The notes under the pieces: model-generated
Told to the model about the DNA's origin: nothing
The model's input: the letters and a program-made list of their open reading frames with translations, nothing else
Database searches by the model: none
Shown: one piece after another, positions 8,478 to 17,334 of the stretch
Layout of the letters: the number at the start of each line of letters is the position of its first letter
Position numbering within the stretch: the first letter of the stretch is position 1
Translations under genes and position numbers: made by a program
Origin: Actinocorallia herbida
GTDB taxonomy: Bacteria; Actinomycetota; Actinomycetes; Streptosporangiales; Streptosporangiaceae
Assembly (NCBI RefSeq): GCF_003751225.1
Contig: NZ_RJKE01000001.1
Coordinates: 9,548,001 to 9,612,000 of the forward strand
Reading direction: 5' to 3'
Length of the DNA stretch: 64,000 nucleotides

Positions 8478-8557
8478 GAACAGCCGTAGCCGCTGTCGCG
8501 GGGAAACCCGCACCGTCCAGGTGCCCGCACTTCTGCTTCCTGAGGGAGCGACCCAAC

Positions 8558-8992
8558 ATGAAAGTCGACCCGCGAGGGCAGCGTTTTGCTGCCGTCCTCA
8601 CCTCGATCGTCCTGCTGGCCGTGCTCCTCACCGGAAACTGGGTGCTTCTCGCCGCTCAGGCCGTGGTGTTCGCTATCGGAGTCTTCTTCGGCTTGCGTCA
8701 CCATCCGTACGGATTGGTCTTCGCCAACCTTGTACGGCCGCGCTTGGGCCCGCCGGGAGAGCTCGAAGACGAGGCCCCACCGCGCTTCGCGCAGGGTGTC
8801 GGTCTCGTGTTCGCCCTGGTGGGCGTGGCCGGATACAGCCTGGGAGCCACGTGGCTGGGCATCACAGCCACCGCCTTCGCACTCGGGGCGGCGTTCCTGA
8901 ACGCCGCGTTCTCGTTCTGCCTCGGGTGCGAAATGTTTCTGATCATCAAGCGTGTCACGCCGAAGAAGAAAATCTCTGAGGAGGTTCCTTAA
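8558..8992 (+). CDS. DUF4395 integral membrane protein
   Basis: A 144-residue protein with four hydrophobic segments (about 11-27, 28-46, 79-97 and 100-126) and a Lys-rich C-terminus. The segment SFCLGCEMF near the last helix contains a conserved Cys pair of the DUF4395 family. DUF4395 genes are common beside thioredoxin and rhodanese genes in actinobacteria, so a role in sulfur or thiol handling at the membrane is inferred. GAGGGAG is about nine bases before the ATG. It overlaps the next gene by one base (TAATG), showing translational coupling. Confidence 0.82.
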   Translation: MKVDPRGQRFAAVLTSIVLLAVLLTGNWVLLAAQAVVFAIGVFFGLRHHPYGLVFANLVRPRLGPPGELEDEAPPRFAQGVGLVFALVGVAGYSLGATWLGITATAFALGAAFLNAAFSFCLGCEMFLIIKRVTPKKKISEEVP

Positions 8993-9831
8993 TGAGCCGC
9001 AACGACGTCCTTGTGGACGCCGCCTGGGTCGAGGCCAACCTTGACGCCCCCGGCCTCGTGCTGGTCGAGGTCGACGAGGACGTCTCCGCCTACGACAAGG
9101 GTCACATCCGTGGCGCCGTGAAGATCGACTGGCAGACGGAGCTGCAGGACCCGGTCCGCCGCGACTTCGTGGACCAGGTCGGCTTCGAGCAGCTGCTGTC
9201 CTCCAAGGGCATCGCCAACGACGACACCGTCATCCTGTACGGCGGCAACAACAACTGGTTCGCGGCCTACGCGTACTGGTACTTCAAGCTCTACGGCCAC
9301 GAGAACGTCAAGCTTCTCGACGGCGGCCGCAAGAAGTGGGAGCTGGACTCCCGCGAGCTGGTGAAGGACGTCCCGTCCCGCCCGGCCACCGACTACAAGG
9401 CCAAGGCGCAGGACCTCGCGATCCGCGCGTTCCGCGACGAGGTCGTCGACGCGATCGGGACCAAGGGCCTGATCGACGTCCGTTCCCCCGACGAGTTCTC
9501 CGGCAAGCTGCTCGCCCCGGCGCACCTGCCGCAGGAGCAGGCGCAGCGCGCCGGCCACGTGCCGACCGCTCGCAGCATCCCGTGGTCCAAGGCCGCGAAC
9601 GACGACGGCACCTTCAAGTCCGACGAGGAGCTGCGCGAGCTGTACACCGAGGCCGGTGTCGACCTCGCCAAGCCGATCATCGCCTACTGCCGCATCGGCG
9701 AGCGCTCCTCGCACACCTGGTTCGCGCTCAAGGAGCTGCTGGGCCTGCCCGACGTCAAGAACTACGACGGTTCCTGGACCGAGTACGGCTCGCTGGTCGG
9801 CGTGCCGATCGAGCTCGGCCCCGCCAAGTAA
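8992..9831 (+). CDS. cysA: Thiosulfate/3-mercaptopyruvate sulfurtransferase (rhodanese, CysA type)
   Basis: A 279-residue two-domain rhodanese moving sulfane sulfur from thiosulfate or mercaptopyruvate to acceptors. The N-terminal inactive domain spans about 1-135 (DKGHIRGAVKIDWQTELQD) and the catalytic domain about 155-279. The active-site loop is YCRIGERSSH with Cys233 as the persulfide carrier; the CRIGERS loop matches mycobacterial CysA2/SseA-like enzymes. It is cotranscribed with DUF4395 upstream and SseC downstream. The name cysA here follows the mycobacterial sulfurtransferase usage, not the sulfate transporter ATPase. Confidence 0.92.
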   Translation: MSRNDVLVDAAWVEANLDAPGLVLVEVDEDVSAYDKGHIRGAVKIDWQTELQDPVRRDFVDQVGFEQLLSSKGIANDDTVILYGGNNNWFAAYAYWYFKLYGHENVKLLDGGRKKWELDSRELVKDVPSRPATDYKAKAQDLAIRAFRDEVVDAIGTKGLIDVRSPDEFSGKLLAPAHLPQEQAQRAGHVPTARSIPWSKAANDDGTFKSDEELRELYTEAGVDLAKPIIAYCRIGERSSHTWFALKELLGLPDVKNYDGSWTEYGSLVGVPIELGPAK

Positions 9832-9863
9832 GTCCGGTTCGAAAGCTCCAAGGGAGAACAGTC

Positions 9864-10172
9864 ATGACCCAGGGATGCGCCGCCCCGGCCCAGACCGCTC
9901 ACCTTCCCGCGACCGTCGACCTCAACAACGAGGCGGTCATCCAGGGCACCGTCCTGCGGGACGGCACCCCGGTGTCGGGCGCCTACGCCCGGCTCCTCGA
10001 CTCCAGCGGTGAGTTCACCGCCGAGGTCGTCACCAGCGAAGAGGGCATCTTCCGCTTCTTCGCCGCCGACGGCTCCTGGACCGTCCGCGTCCTGGCCCCC
10101 GGCGGGGTCAGCGTGGACTCCTCGGTGACCGCGGAGACCGGCTCCATCGCCGGCCTCGAAGTGGCCATCTGA
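9864..10172 (+). CDS. sseC: SseC-like DUF1416 protein
   Basis: A 102-residue beta-rich protein with a DUF1416 fold resembling prealbumin/carboxypeptidase regulatory domains (TVLRDGTPVSGAYARLL, FRFFAADGSWTVRVL). It follows the rhodanese gene by 32 bases, with AGGGAG as RBS. In mycobacteria sseC lies directly after cysA2, and the two are thought to act in sulfur metabolism. A Cys near the N-terminus (TQGCAAP) is a possible sulfur acceptor. No enzymatic motif is visible. Confidence 0.85.
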   Translation: MTQGCAAPAQTAHLPATVDLNNEAVIQGTVLRDGTPVSGAYARLLDSSGEFTAEVVTSEEGIFRFFAADGSWTVRVLAPGGVSVDSSVTAETGSIAGLEVAI

Positions 10173-10188
10173 GGCGACCCGCTCGCAA

Positions 10189-10227
10189 GGAAGGCCCCGT
10201 GACGCGCACCGCGTCGCGGGGCCTTTC
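10189..10227 (+). terminator. Hairpin terminator after sseC
   Basis: Arms GGAAGGCCCCG and CGGGGCCTTTCC with a GC loop, 17 bases after the sseC stop. It closes the sulfur operon. Confidence 0.75.
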
Positions 10228-10278
10228 CGCGTCGAGGCGGGTCGGGCGCCGCGTCAACGAAAGGTAAAGTGCGTTCGT

Positions 10279-11361
10279 ATGGCCAACCCCGGCAACCAAG
10301 ACCCGTTCGGGTACCAGCAGCAGCCGCAGGCTCCCGGCGAGGAGACGCACCTCGGCACTCCGCTGGTGCAGCCCGGTCAGCCGCAGGGCGCGCCGCCGTC
10401 CTTCGCGCAGCCGCCCGGTGCCCCGCAGGCAGGGCCCGAGGTCCCGCAGCCGCCCGCCGCGGCGCCCCAGCCGCCGCCGGGGACGGCCCCGCCGTTCGCC
10501 TACCCGCCCGGTACGCCGCAGCCGTTCGCGTACCCGCCGGGAGCGCCGCAGCCGTTCGCCCAGGCGCCGGGCACCCCTCCGCCCTTCGCACCGCCGTACG
10601 GCGCGCCCTTCGCGGGGCCCGGCACCCCGCAGCCGTTCGGCCAGGGCGGGTTCCCCGCGCCGCCGCACCCTCCGGCCAAGTCCAGAACCGGCCTGTTGAT
10701 CGCGCTCGGCGCGATCGTGGCGGTCGTGGTGGTGCTCGGCGCCGGGGCCGTCGCGCTGACGGTGCTGGACGGGGAGGACCCGGCGCCCAAGGTGCCCGAG
10801 GTCACGATGCCCTCGGTGAGCGTGCCGCCCATCCCCACGGTGTCGGTTCCGCCGGTGGACGTGCCGACGCTGCCCGCGGACTCCACGCCGAAGCAGGTCC
10901 CCGACATCCTCAAGGCGTCGGTGAAGACGGCGTTCGGCACGACCTACACCAGGGCGGGGACCTCCTCGGGCAAGTGCCCGTCCATCGCGCCGAAGGCACT
11001 GCGCAAGGTGCTCGAGAAGAACCCCTGCATCGGGCGGTACAAGGGCGCGGTCTACAGCAGCCCCAAGAAGGACGCGGTCGTGACCGTCGTCATCATGCCG
11101 CTGAAGAACGCCGACGCGGCGGCCGCGCTCAAGCGCGCGGGGAAGCTCCCGTACCTCATCGCCCCGAAGAAGGGCAGCGGGGTGAAGTCGTTCGGCACGT
11201 CGCCGGTGCAGACCTGGTACCAGGTCCACATCGAGGGCAACCTCGCGCTGTTCACGATGGCCTACCGCTCGGACATGGGCAAGACCGACAAGGGGGGCAT
11301 CGCTGACAAGGCCTCCGCCGAGCTGGGCACGGAGCTGAGCAACGTCCTCAAGTTCCAGTGA
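10279..11361 (+). CDS. Proline-rich single-pass membrane protein with C-x16-C extracytoplasmic domain
   Basis: Function unknown. The 360-residue protein has a Pro/Ala/Gln-rich cytoplasmic tail (1-133, repeated PPGxPQPFAYPPG units), a TM helix (about 134-162), a Val/Pro linker with PxVSVPP repeats, and a folded outer domain (about 205-360). That domain has Cys pairs spaced by 16 residues (GKC...NPC), then a beta strand AVVTVVIMPL. The same pattern occurs in the proteins at 48783-50036 and 50103-51848, so the three are paralogs. TAAAGT eight bases before the ATG suggests a leaderless start. It opens the cluster that also contains the HerA-like ATPase. Confidence 0.75.
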   Translation: MANPGNQDPFGYQQQPQAPGEETHLGTPLVQPGQPQGAPPSFAQPPGAPQAGPEVPQPPAAAPQPPPGTAPPFAYPPGTPQPFAYPPGAPQPFAQAPGTPPPFAPPYGAPFAGPGTPQPFGQGGFPAPPHPPAKSRTGLLIALGAIVAVVVVLGAGAVALTVLDGEDPAPKVPEVTMPSVSVPPIPTVSVPPVDVPTLPADSTPKQVPDILKASVKTAFGTTYTRAGTSSGKCPSIAPKALRKVLEKNPCIGRYKGAVYSSPKKDAVVTVVIMPLKNADAAAALKRAGKLPYLIAPKKGSGVKSFGTSPVQTWYQVHIEGNLALFTMAYRSDMGKTDKGGIADKASAELGTELSNVLKFQ

Positions 11362-11571
11362 CCGGTGACGGCGGGGTGGCGTCCGATGCCGGACGGTATC
11401 GCGGATCCCAGGTGGAATGTGTCGTGTGCCCGACTTGGCCTAAAGGCTCCCGTCCTGTTCCGTTGAACTCCGGGCGGGGAACGGGCAACCTTCTTAGTCT
11501 GTGACGAGTTGGAAACCTCCACACGAACAGAGGACACCGGACGTGGACGACGTGAGGTGGACCGCACGGTT

Positions 11572-13341
11572 ATGGACCGGGTCTTCGTCGGCTGGCGTTA
11601 CGCCCAGGCGCACCCCGACCCGGGGCCGGCCCCCCGGCCTCCGTCCCCGCATGTGCGCGCGGCCCCGACCTGGCAGGAGGCGGCCGAGCGGTACGAGGGC
11701 CAGACCCTGCTCAACCGGCCGCTCAAGTACACCGCGGGCGCCTCGGGCGCGGCGGCCGTCCTCCTGCTCGCCCTCGGGGTGCTCGACTGGCTCCCGTGGC
11801 CGTTCGCGCTCGTCGGGCTGCTCGCCTGCGCCGTCGTCGCGGGCATCACCGGCTGGGCCGTCTGGCAGGGCGAGCAGGCGATGCGCATCCGCCGCCGCGC
11901 CGAGGCGGCCAGGCGCGACCGCGACCTCGCCAGGGTGGAGCGGCGCCGCGCCGAGGCCGAGGACGGCTACGTCCGCGCCCGCGTGCGCTGGGAGGAGCAG
12001 CGCGCCGCCTACGAGAACCAGCTCGAATGGCATCCGGTGCCCGTCCCGCCCGGCGTCGACCGCGTCGACGTCGCCGGAGGCACCCTCGCCGGATGGGGCG
12101 CCGCGGTCACCCTCATGGGCTCGGCGAGGCTCGCGGCGGGCGCCCAGGTGACCGTCCTCGACCTGTCGGAGGGCGCGGTCGCCAGGGACCTCCTGCGCGC
12201 CGCCGCCGACGACCCCCTCGTCTGGGTGCTGCCCGCGGACCTCCGCCGGTTCGACCTCGGCGCGCGACTCACCCCCTCGGCCCTCGCCGACGTGCTGTCC
12301 GTCGTCGTCAACGCCACCGAGGCCGAGTCGACCGTCCGCGACACCTCCATCGACAACTCGATCCTCGAACGCGTCATCTCCGTCCTGGGCGGCGCGCCCC
12401 GGATCAGCCAGATCACCGCGGCGCTCCGCGCGCTCGGCCAGGTCGGCGACCCCCGCGACGACCTGCGCGCCGGGCTGCTCACCGAGAGCCAGCTCGACAG
12501 GCTCACCACCCTGTTCGGCAGGACCGCCGCCGACCGCGTCGTGCTGGAGCGCGCGTGGACCCTCGAGTCGCAGCTCCGCAAACTCGACGACCTCGGCGCC
12601 GAGACCGTCCACCTGCCTCCCGCGCGGCTGCGCGTCGTGTCCCTGGACCGCAAAGCCGGCGTCCTCACCAACAAGGTCCTCGGCACCTACGTCGCGACCG
12701 TGCTCACCCATCTGCTGCGCCAGTCGCCCGCCCAGCACCCGTGGGGCCACACCCTGTTCCTGTGCGGCGCGGAGAAGCTCCGCGGCGACGTCCTGGACAG
12801 GCTCACCGACGCCTGCGAGACGACCGGTACCGGACTCGTCCTGCTCTACCGGACGGTCCCGCCGCACGTCCGCGAACGGCTCGGCCGGGGCAACAGCGCC
12901 GTCGGCTTCATGCGGCTCGGCAACGCGGACGACGCCGCGGCGGCCGCCGCCTACCTGGGCGCCGACCCGCGCCTCCTGCTCGCCGAAGCCACCGAGAAGG
13001 CGTCGCCCGAGGAGCCCACCGGCCCCTACCCCAGCACCATCGCCTACGCACGCCGCAAGCAGGACGAGCACATCCTCACCGCCCCCGTCGCCGTCCCCGC
13101 CCAGGCCGGCCCCACCCTCCTCGACGCCATCCGCACCGGCCCCTGGCCGGGCACCGTCGCCGGCACCGCGACCCCCCAGCACACCCGCGAGCTCCGCCCC
13201 GAACGCCGCCAGCTCCAGGACCTCCCTCCCACCGCCATGGTCTTCGCCCACGAGGGCACCATCCACCTCGTCGACGCCAACCCCGGCATCATCACCCTCC
13301 CCACCGCCGAACCCCTCCCCGACGACCCCGCCCGCGCCTGA
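11572..13341 (+). CDS. Two-TM protein with VirD4/HerA-like degenerate ATPase domain
   Basis: A 589-residue protein of unknown function. Two adjacent TM helices (about 59-99) are followed by an Arg/Glu/Ala coiled coil (about 100-150) and a large cytoplasmic domain. Where a P-loop would be expected there is GGTLAGWGAAVT, which lacks GKS/T; later HTLFLCGAEKL resembles a Walker B strand, and LVLLYRTVP and GFMRLGNADDAAAAAAYLG resemble the C-terminal part of TraG/VirD4-HerA enzymes. ATP hydrolysis is therefore doubtful. The start at ATG 11572 is chosen because the folded region begins there; GTG 11557 and TTG 11509 are in frame. It converges on the HerA-like gene with a two-base gap. Confidence 0.65.
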   Translation: MDRVFVGWRYAQAHPDPGPAPRPPSPHVRAAPTWQEAAERYEGQTLLNRPLKYTAGASGAAAVLLLALGVLDWLPWPFALVGLLACAVVAGITGWAVWQGEQAMRIRRRAEAARRDRDLARVERRRAEAEDGYVRARVRWEEQRAAYENQLEWHPVPVPPGVDRVDVAGGTLAGWGAAVTLMGSARLAAGAQVTVLDLSEGAVARDLLRAAADDPLVWVLPADLRRFDLGARLTPSALADVLSVVVNATEAESTVRDTSIDNSILERVISVLGGAPRISQITAALRALGQVGDPRDDLRAGLLTESQLDRLTTLFGRTAADRVVLERAWTLESQLRKLDDLGAETVHLPPARLRVVSLDRKAGVLTNKVLGTYVATVLTHLLRQSPAQHPWGHTLFLCGAEKLRGDVLDRLTDACETTGTGLVLLYRTVPPHVRERLGRGNSAVGFMRLGNADDAAAAAAYLGADPRLLLAEATEKASPEEPTGPYPSTIAYARRKQDEHILTAPVAVPAQAGPTLLDAIRTGPWPGTVAGTATPQHTRELRPERRQLQDLPPTAMVFAHEGTIHLVDANPGIITLPTAEPLPDDPARA

Positions 13342-13343
13342 CG

Positions 13344-16148
13344 CTAGAGGTCGTGCGGGTCGGAGCGCGCCTCCTCGGGCGGGTCGATGAATCTGTCGGG
13401 CCAGGAGAGGATCGCGGGGAGCCAGGGGGCGTTCAGGGAGGTCGTCAGGTGGTCGAGGTGGGCGTCGGACGGGAGGCCCACGGAGACGGTTTCGAGGTCG
13501 GACTCGAAGGGGTCGGGGAGGGTGCCCGTCAGGGCGGTGAGGGCGACGGGGCGGTTGGCGGGGAGGTCCATCGACAGGGGATGGCGGCGGAGCGCGTGCA
13601 GCCGGTGGCCCATCTTGACGGCCGGGTCGCGGGAGCGCAGGCCGGGCAGGACGTAGTCCAGGGGAGGGGCCGGGGCGTGGGCGTCCGGGTCGGGGACGTC
13701 CAAGGGCAGCAGCTTGTCTATCTCGTGCAGCCAGCGCAGCTGAGGGATGACGAATCCGGGGCCGGGCGGCTCGGTCGCGACCGCGCCGCCGAGCAGCGCG
13801 CCCGCCGCGGCGGTGACGGTCCAGGTCAGGTCCGCGGGGTCGAACGTGTCGCGCAGCGCCCTGGCGCGGCGGTCGATGGTCCGGTCGACGACCGTGGCGA
13901 GCATGCACTCCCGGGTGCGGACCGCGAGCCGCTGCCAGGCCCTGCGCAGATCCGCGGGCACCTCGGGCAGCGGCCGGTTCACCAGGTGCGCGAGGACCAG
14001 GACGTCGGCCCACAGCCGCAGCCACGCCTGCTCGGCCCGGCCCGCCAGCAGTTCCGCCTCGCGCAGTTCCCGCAGCGAGCACGCCCGGCCGGCACGGCAC
14101 TCCCGCCCGCACGCGGCGGACCGCCGCCCGGCGATCGGCGGCGGCGGACCCGGCATCCTGCGCTCCCTGCCCTCCCCGTGCGGGACACGGACCCGGAGCG
14201 GCCGGTCCATCCCGTCCGCGAACACCGCGGCGACACCGGGCCGCAGCGACACCACCTCGCGCGACTGGTCGGGGTCGAGGTTCATCGCCGAACCCACCAC
14301 ATGCCTGTCGTCGAAGGCCGGAAGCCGGTGGACGATCTTCAACGCGGTGTTCTTCACGACGTCGGGGATGAGCTTCACCGGGATCTGCTCGGCCACCACG
14401 ATGCCCTCGCCGTACGCGCGGATCTCCGCGAGCAGCCCCGCGAACAGCTCGACCGCGTGCGCGCTGGAGTGCTCCCGGTGCCGCAATAGCCGGTGCGCCT
14501 CCTCGATGACGATGACGTGCCGCAGCCCCGGCGGACGCTCCTCGCGCGCCTGCATCCGCAGATGCTCCACGACCCGGATGATGAGCGTGCCCATGAGGAA
14601 CGCCTTGTCCTCGTCGTTGGCCACGTCCTCGATCGCCAGGACGACGTTCTCGCGCAGCATCCGGCTGATGTCGGCGTCGTGCCCGCCCTCGAAGAACCGG
14701 CCCGCCGAACCGATCCGCAGGGACCGCAGCCGGACGTCCACGAACCCCTTCACGTCGGCCATCAGCTCCTTGCCGTAGCCGACGTCGTCGATGACCTCCA
14801 GGGCCGCGCGCTGGAGCTGCTCCAGGGTCGGGACGGCCGGGCGGACGTGCGCGCCGGGCCTGCCCGCGCCCGTCACCACGTCCCAGCCGTTCTCCTCGTA
14901 CACCCGCTGGAGCGCCTGCGCGATGATCTGCGGGAACGGCTCGTCCGCCGCGAACGCGGCCTGGAACAGCGCCCGGACCATGTCGATGTGCGCCTGCACC
15001 GGATAGCCGGGTTCGGGCGCGAGCGGGTTCACCGACAGCGGCACCGCCGCCGGATCCGACGGGTTCACCACGGTCACCGGCGCGCCGATCCGGCCCGCCA
15101 TCGCCGCGTACTCCGACTTGGCGGGCTCGATCGCCAGCCAGGGCACCCCCGCCGCCGTCAGCTGCTCCAGCAGGTGCCGGACGGTCTGGGACTTGCCGGA
15201 ACCCGTCGCCCCGGTGACGAACGCGTGCCGGTTCAGCGTCTCCAACGGCACCGTGAACGCGCCGACGGGCCTGTCCCGCCCGTCGAGGATGTCGCCGAGG
15301 ACCAGACCGCCGGGCGGCGTCTCCGACGTCACGTCGAACGACCCGGAGTCCAGCACCCGCACGCCGGGCACCTCCCGGCGCGGCAGCCCGGCGAGCGGCG
15401 CGAGCACCCCGGCCGTCGCCGAGAACGGGAACCCGTCCTCCGCGCCCGCCAGCGCCTCGCGCAGTGTGTGCGCGCCCCGGCCGGTGCGCAGCCGGTAGGG
15501 GTGGTGGCCCAGCTCCACCGAGCCGACCAGGACGGGCGCGACCCGCTCCAGATCGGCGTGGCTCGCCGCGCCCGCGAGCACCCGGACGTCCCAGAGGGCC
15601 CCCTCGCGGTACGCGTCGAGCTCGGCGAGGCGGCGCTCCAGCCGTTCGAAGCCGCCCTGCTCGTCGCGGCGGGCCATGCGCAGCTCGTGCCGGACGGCCC
15701 GGACCTCCTCGTCGAGCTCGGGCTCGGTGCGCGGCTCGGCGGCGACGAGCCAGCCGAACGGACGGCCCAGCAGCGTCACCAGCATCGACTCGAACAGCGA
15801 CGCGCCCTCGGCGGGCGGCGAGGGCAGCGGCGGCGCCTGACGGCCGGGGCAGCGCGCCCACACCAGCCGGTCGGCCTCGCCGAGCCAGTCGCCGGAGTAC
15901 GGGATGCCGCGCGCCCCGTTGGGGAACAGCAGCCCGCCGTCCCCGGAGACCGCGTTCGTGACCAGCTCCAGCGGGGTGCCGCCGCCGCGCGACATCCAGC
16001 CCGCGACGAACGGCCGGCCCTGCTGCGCCGCCGACAGCGCGGCGGGAAGCATGGTGAGGAAGTCCCATTCGGGTGACGCGGTGCGCTGCGCCGCGGGCAC
16101 CGCGTCGATCCGCATCCACGGCCCGGGCGCGGGCCCCGCCGAGGCCAT
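13344..16148 (-). CDS. HerA/FtsK-superfamily ATPase (DUF87-like)
   Basis: A 934-residue cytoplasmic P-loop ATPase. Walker A is GATGSGKSQ (about residue 313), Walker B is HVIVIEEAHRLL (about 549), and the downstream RxxG/Q region (VVAEQIPVKL, PDVVKNTALKIVHRL) is typical of HerA-type motors. An N-terminal domain of about 300 residues and a C-terminal tail with CGRECRAGRAC are not standard for archaeal HerA. ATG 16148 starts five bases after the stop of the zinc-ribbon gene, so the genes are coupled; an in-frame GTG at 16211 would overlap that gene. No NurA nuclease is adjacent. Likely a hexameric pump or DNA/protein translocase; substrate unknown. Confidence 0.8.
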   Translation of the reverse strand: MASAGPAPGPWMRIDAVPAAQRTASPEWDFLTMLPAALSAAQQGRPFVAGWMSRGGGTPLELVTNAVSGDGGLLFPNGARGIPYSGDWLGEADRLVWARCPGRQAPPLPSPPAEGASLFESMLVTLLGRPFGWLVAAEPRTEPELDEEVRAVRHELRMARRDEQGGFERLERRLAELDAYREGALWDVRVLAGAASHADLERVAPVLVGSVELGHHPYRLRTGRGAHTLREALAGAEDGFPFSATAGVLAPLAGLPRREVPGVRVLDSGSFDVTSETPPGGLVLGDILDGRDRPVGAFTVPLETLNRHAFVTGATGSGKSQTVRHLLEQLTAAGVPWLAIEPAKSEYAAMAGRIGAPVTVVNPSDPAAVPLSVNPLAPEPGYPVQAHIDMVRALFQAAFAADEPFPQIIAQALQRVYEENGWDVVTGAGRPGAHVRPAVPTLEQLQRAALEVIDDVGYGKELMADVKGFVDVRLRSLRIGSAGRFFEGGHDADISRMLRENVVLAIEDVANDEDKAFLMGTLIIRVVEHLRMQAREERPPGLRHVIVIEEAHRLLRHREHSSAHAVELFAGLLAEIRAYGEGIVVAEQIPVKLIPDVVKNTALKIVHRLPAFDDRHVVGSAMNLDPDQSREVVSLRPGVAAVFADGMDRPLRVRVPHGEGRERRMPGPPPPIAGRRSAACGRECRAGRACSLRELREAELLAGRAEQAWLRLWADVLVLAHLVNRPLPEVPADLRRAWQRLAVRTRECMLATVVDRTIDRRARALRDTFDPADLTWTVTAAAGALLGGAVATEPPGPGFVIPQLRWLHEIDKLLPLDVPDPDAHAPAPPLDYVLPGLRSRDPAVKMGHRLHALRRHPLSMDLPANRPVALTALTGTLPDPFESDLETVSVGLPSDAHLDHLTTSLNAPWLPAILSWPDRFIDPPEEARSDPHDL

Positions 16149-16153
16149 CGGGC

Positions 16154-17245
16154 TCAGATCTTCCCGGAGTCCCGGGTCGGGAGCCCCTGTGCCTCGGCCA
16201 CCGGGTTCCACAGCGCGATGAAGTCGTCCTTGGCCGCCGTCGCCTTGTCGTTGACGTCCTTCAGGCTGGCGTCCGGCTTGCCGCCGTCGCAGGTCCCGCC
16301 GTCCTCCAGGAACTCCAGGGCCGCGGAGTTGGCGTCGACCGAGGCCTGGAGCGCGGTTTCGAGCGCGGTCTTGAGTTCGGCGCCCTGCGGGAGCGCCGCG
16401 GTGTCGAGCTCGGCGACGCCGGAGAGCTGCGCCTTCCGCTCGTCCACGACCTCGGTGAAGGCCGACTTCTCCGTCTCGATGTTCGCGCAGGAGTACGCGA
16501 TGCCCGCGAGCTTGCCGCGGCTGCCCGCCATGTCGTCGAGGAGCCCGTCGACGGCTTCGGCCTGGGCGGCCGCGTCACCGGTGGGCGTCTCGGCGCCGTC
16601 GCCTTCGCCCTCCTCGCCCTCGGGCGCGGCGTCGCCGGAGTCCTTGCCGTCGGACGGGGCGGCCTGCTCAGTGCCCTGGCCGCCGTTGAGCGACAGGTCG
16701 ACCTCGCCGGAATCCTGCTTCCAGAAGAGGTAGCCGACCACGATGGCGCCGGTGAGCAGCGCGGCGACCAGGCCCGCCGCCAGCGGGCCGCGCCAGCGCG
16801 GACCCTCGTCGGGAAGCCAGTCCCCGCCCTGGTACTGCCGTGGCGGCGGCCCTTCGGAGGGAGGCGCGGAAGGCTGCGGGTTCCCTTGCGGGGGGCCGCC
16901 CCATACCTCGGGTCGGCCCGAACCGCCCCACCCCTTGTCGGGCTGCTCGGCCCAGGGCGCGCCGCCGGACTGCCAGGCCTGCGGATCGGCGGGCCGCTCC
17001 TCGGCGGGCGCCGCGGCCTGCGGCGGTACCGGATCCGGCCACGGGGCCCGCTCCTCGGCGACGGGCTCGGGCGGCCGCCAGGAAGAGCGCACGGCGGGGT
17101 CGGGCTGCCACGGCTCCGGCGGCCACGGCTCACCGGAGATCTGCGGGGTCCACGGCATCTCCTCGGCCTGCGGGAGCTCGGCATCGCAGCGGGTGCACCT
17201 GCCGAGGGACCCCGGCGTCTCGCTCCGGCATTCGGGACACTGCAT
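16154..17245 (-). CDS. Zinc-ribbon, proline-rich single-pass membrane protein (shorter paralog)
   Basis: Function unknown. The 363 residues begin with a zinc ribbon (MQCPEC, then RCTRCD), followed by a Pro/Trp-rich linker, a TM helix (about 152-175), an acidic Gly/Asp/Glu linker and a helical outer domain with Cys residues (AYSC, GTCDGG) ending in KDDFIALWNPVAEAQGL. The last domain is clearly related to that of the next gene upstream (KSDFLAVWNKVAPTHGL). The start ATG 17245 has GGAG eight bases upstream; ATG 17281 is in frame but lacks an RBS. It is followed at five bases by the HerA-like ATPase gene, indicating shared function. Confidence 0.72.
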   Translation of the reverse strand: MQCPECRSETPGSLGRCTRCDAELPQAEEMPWTPQISGEPWPPEPWQPDPAVRSSWRPPEPVAEERAPWPDPVPPQAAAPAEERPADPQAWQSGGAPWAEQPDKGWGGSGRPEVWGGPPQGNPQPSAPPSEGPPPRQYQGGDWLPDEGPRWRGPLAAGLVAALLTGAIVVGYLFWKQDSGEVDLSLNGGQGTEQAAPSDGKDSGDAAPEGEEGEGDGAETPTGDAAAQAEAVDGLLDDMAGSRGKLAGIAYSCANIETEKSAFTEVVDERKAQLSGVAELDTAALPQGAELKTALETALQASVDANSAALEFLEDGGTCDGGKPDASLKDVNDKATAAKDDFIALWNPVAEAQGLPTRDSGKI

Positions 17246-17334
17246 CGCGGTCGCTCCAGGGGGAGTGATCAGACCAGGCATACGTCGCAGCTCAGATTAG
17301 CGCCAGCACGCCGGGCATTTCGTCGCTCGCCGCC

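Noticed and set aside
11464-11500. Promoter TTGAAC/TAGTCT before the two-TM gene
   Set aside because: Spacing is 26 bp, too long for a vegetative promoter.
11494-16119. Very long reading frame on the minus strand (about 1540 codons)
   Set aside because: It runs antisense through the + strand two-TM gene and out of frame through the HerA gene; its product is a low-complexity Arg/Gly/Ala sequence typical of GC-rich shadow frames.
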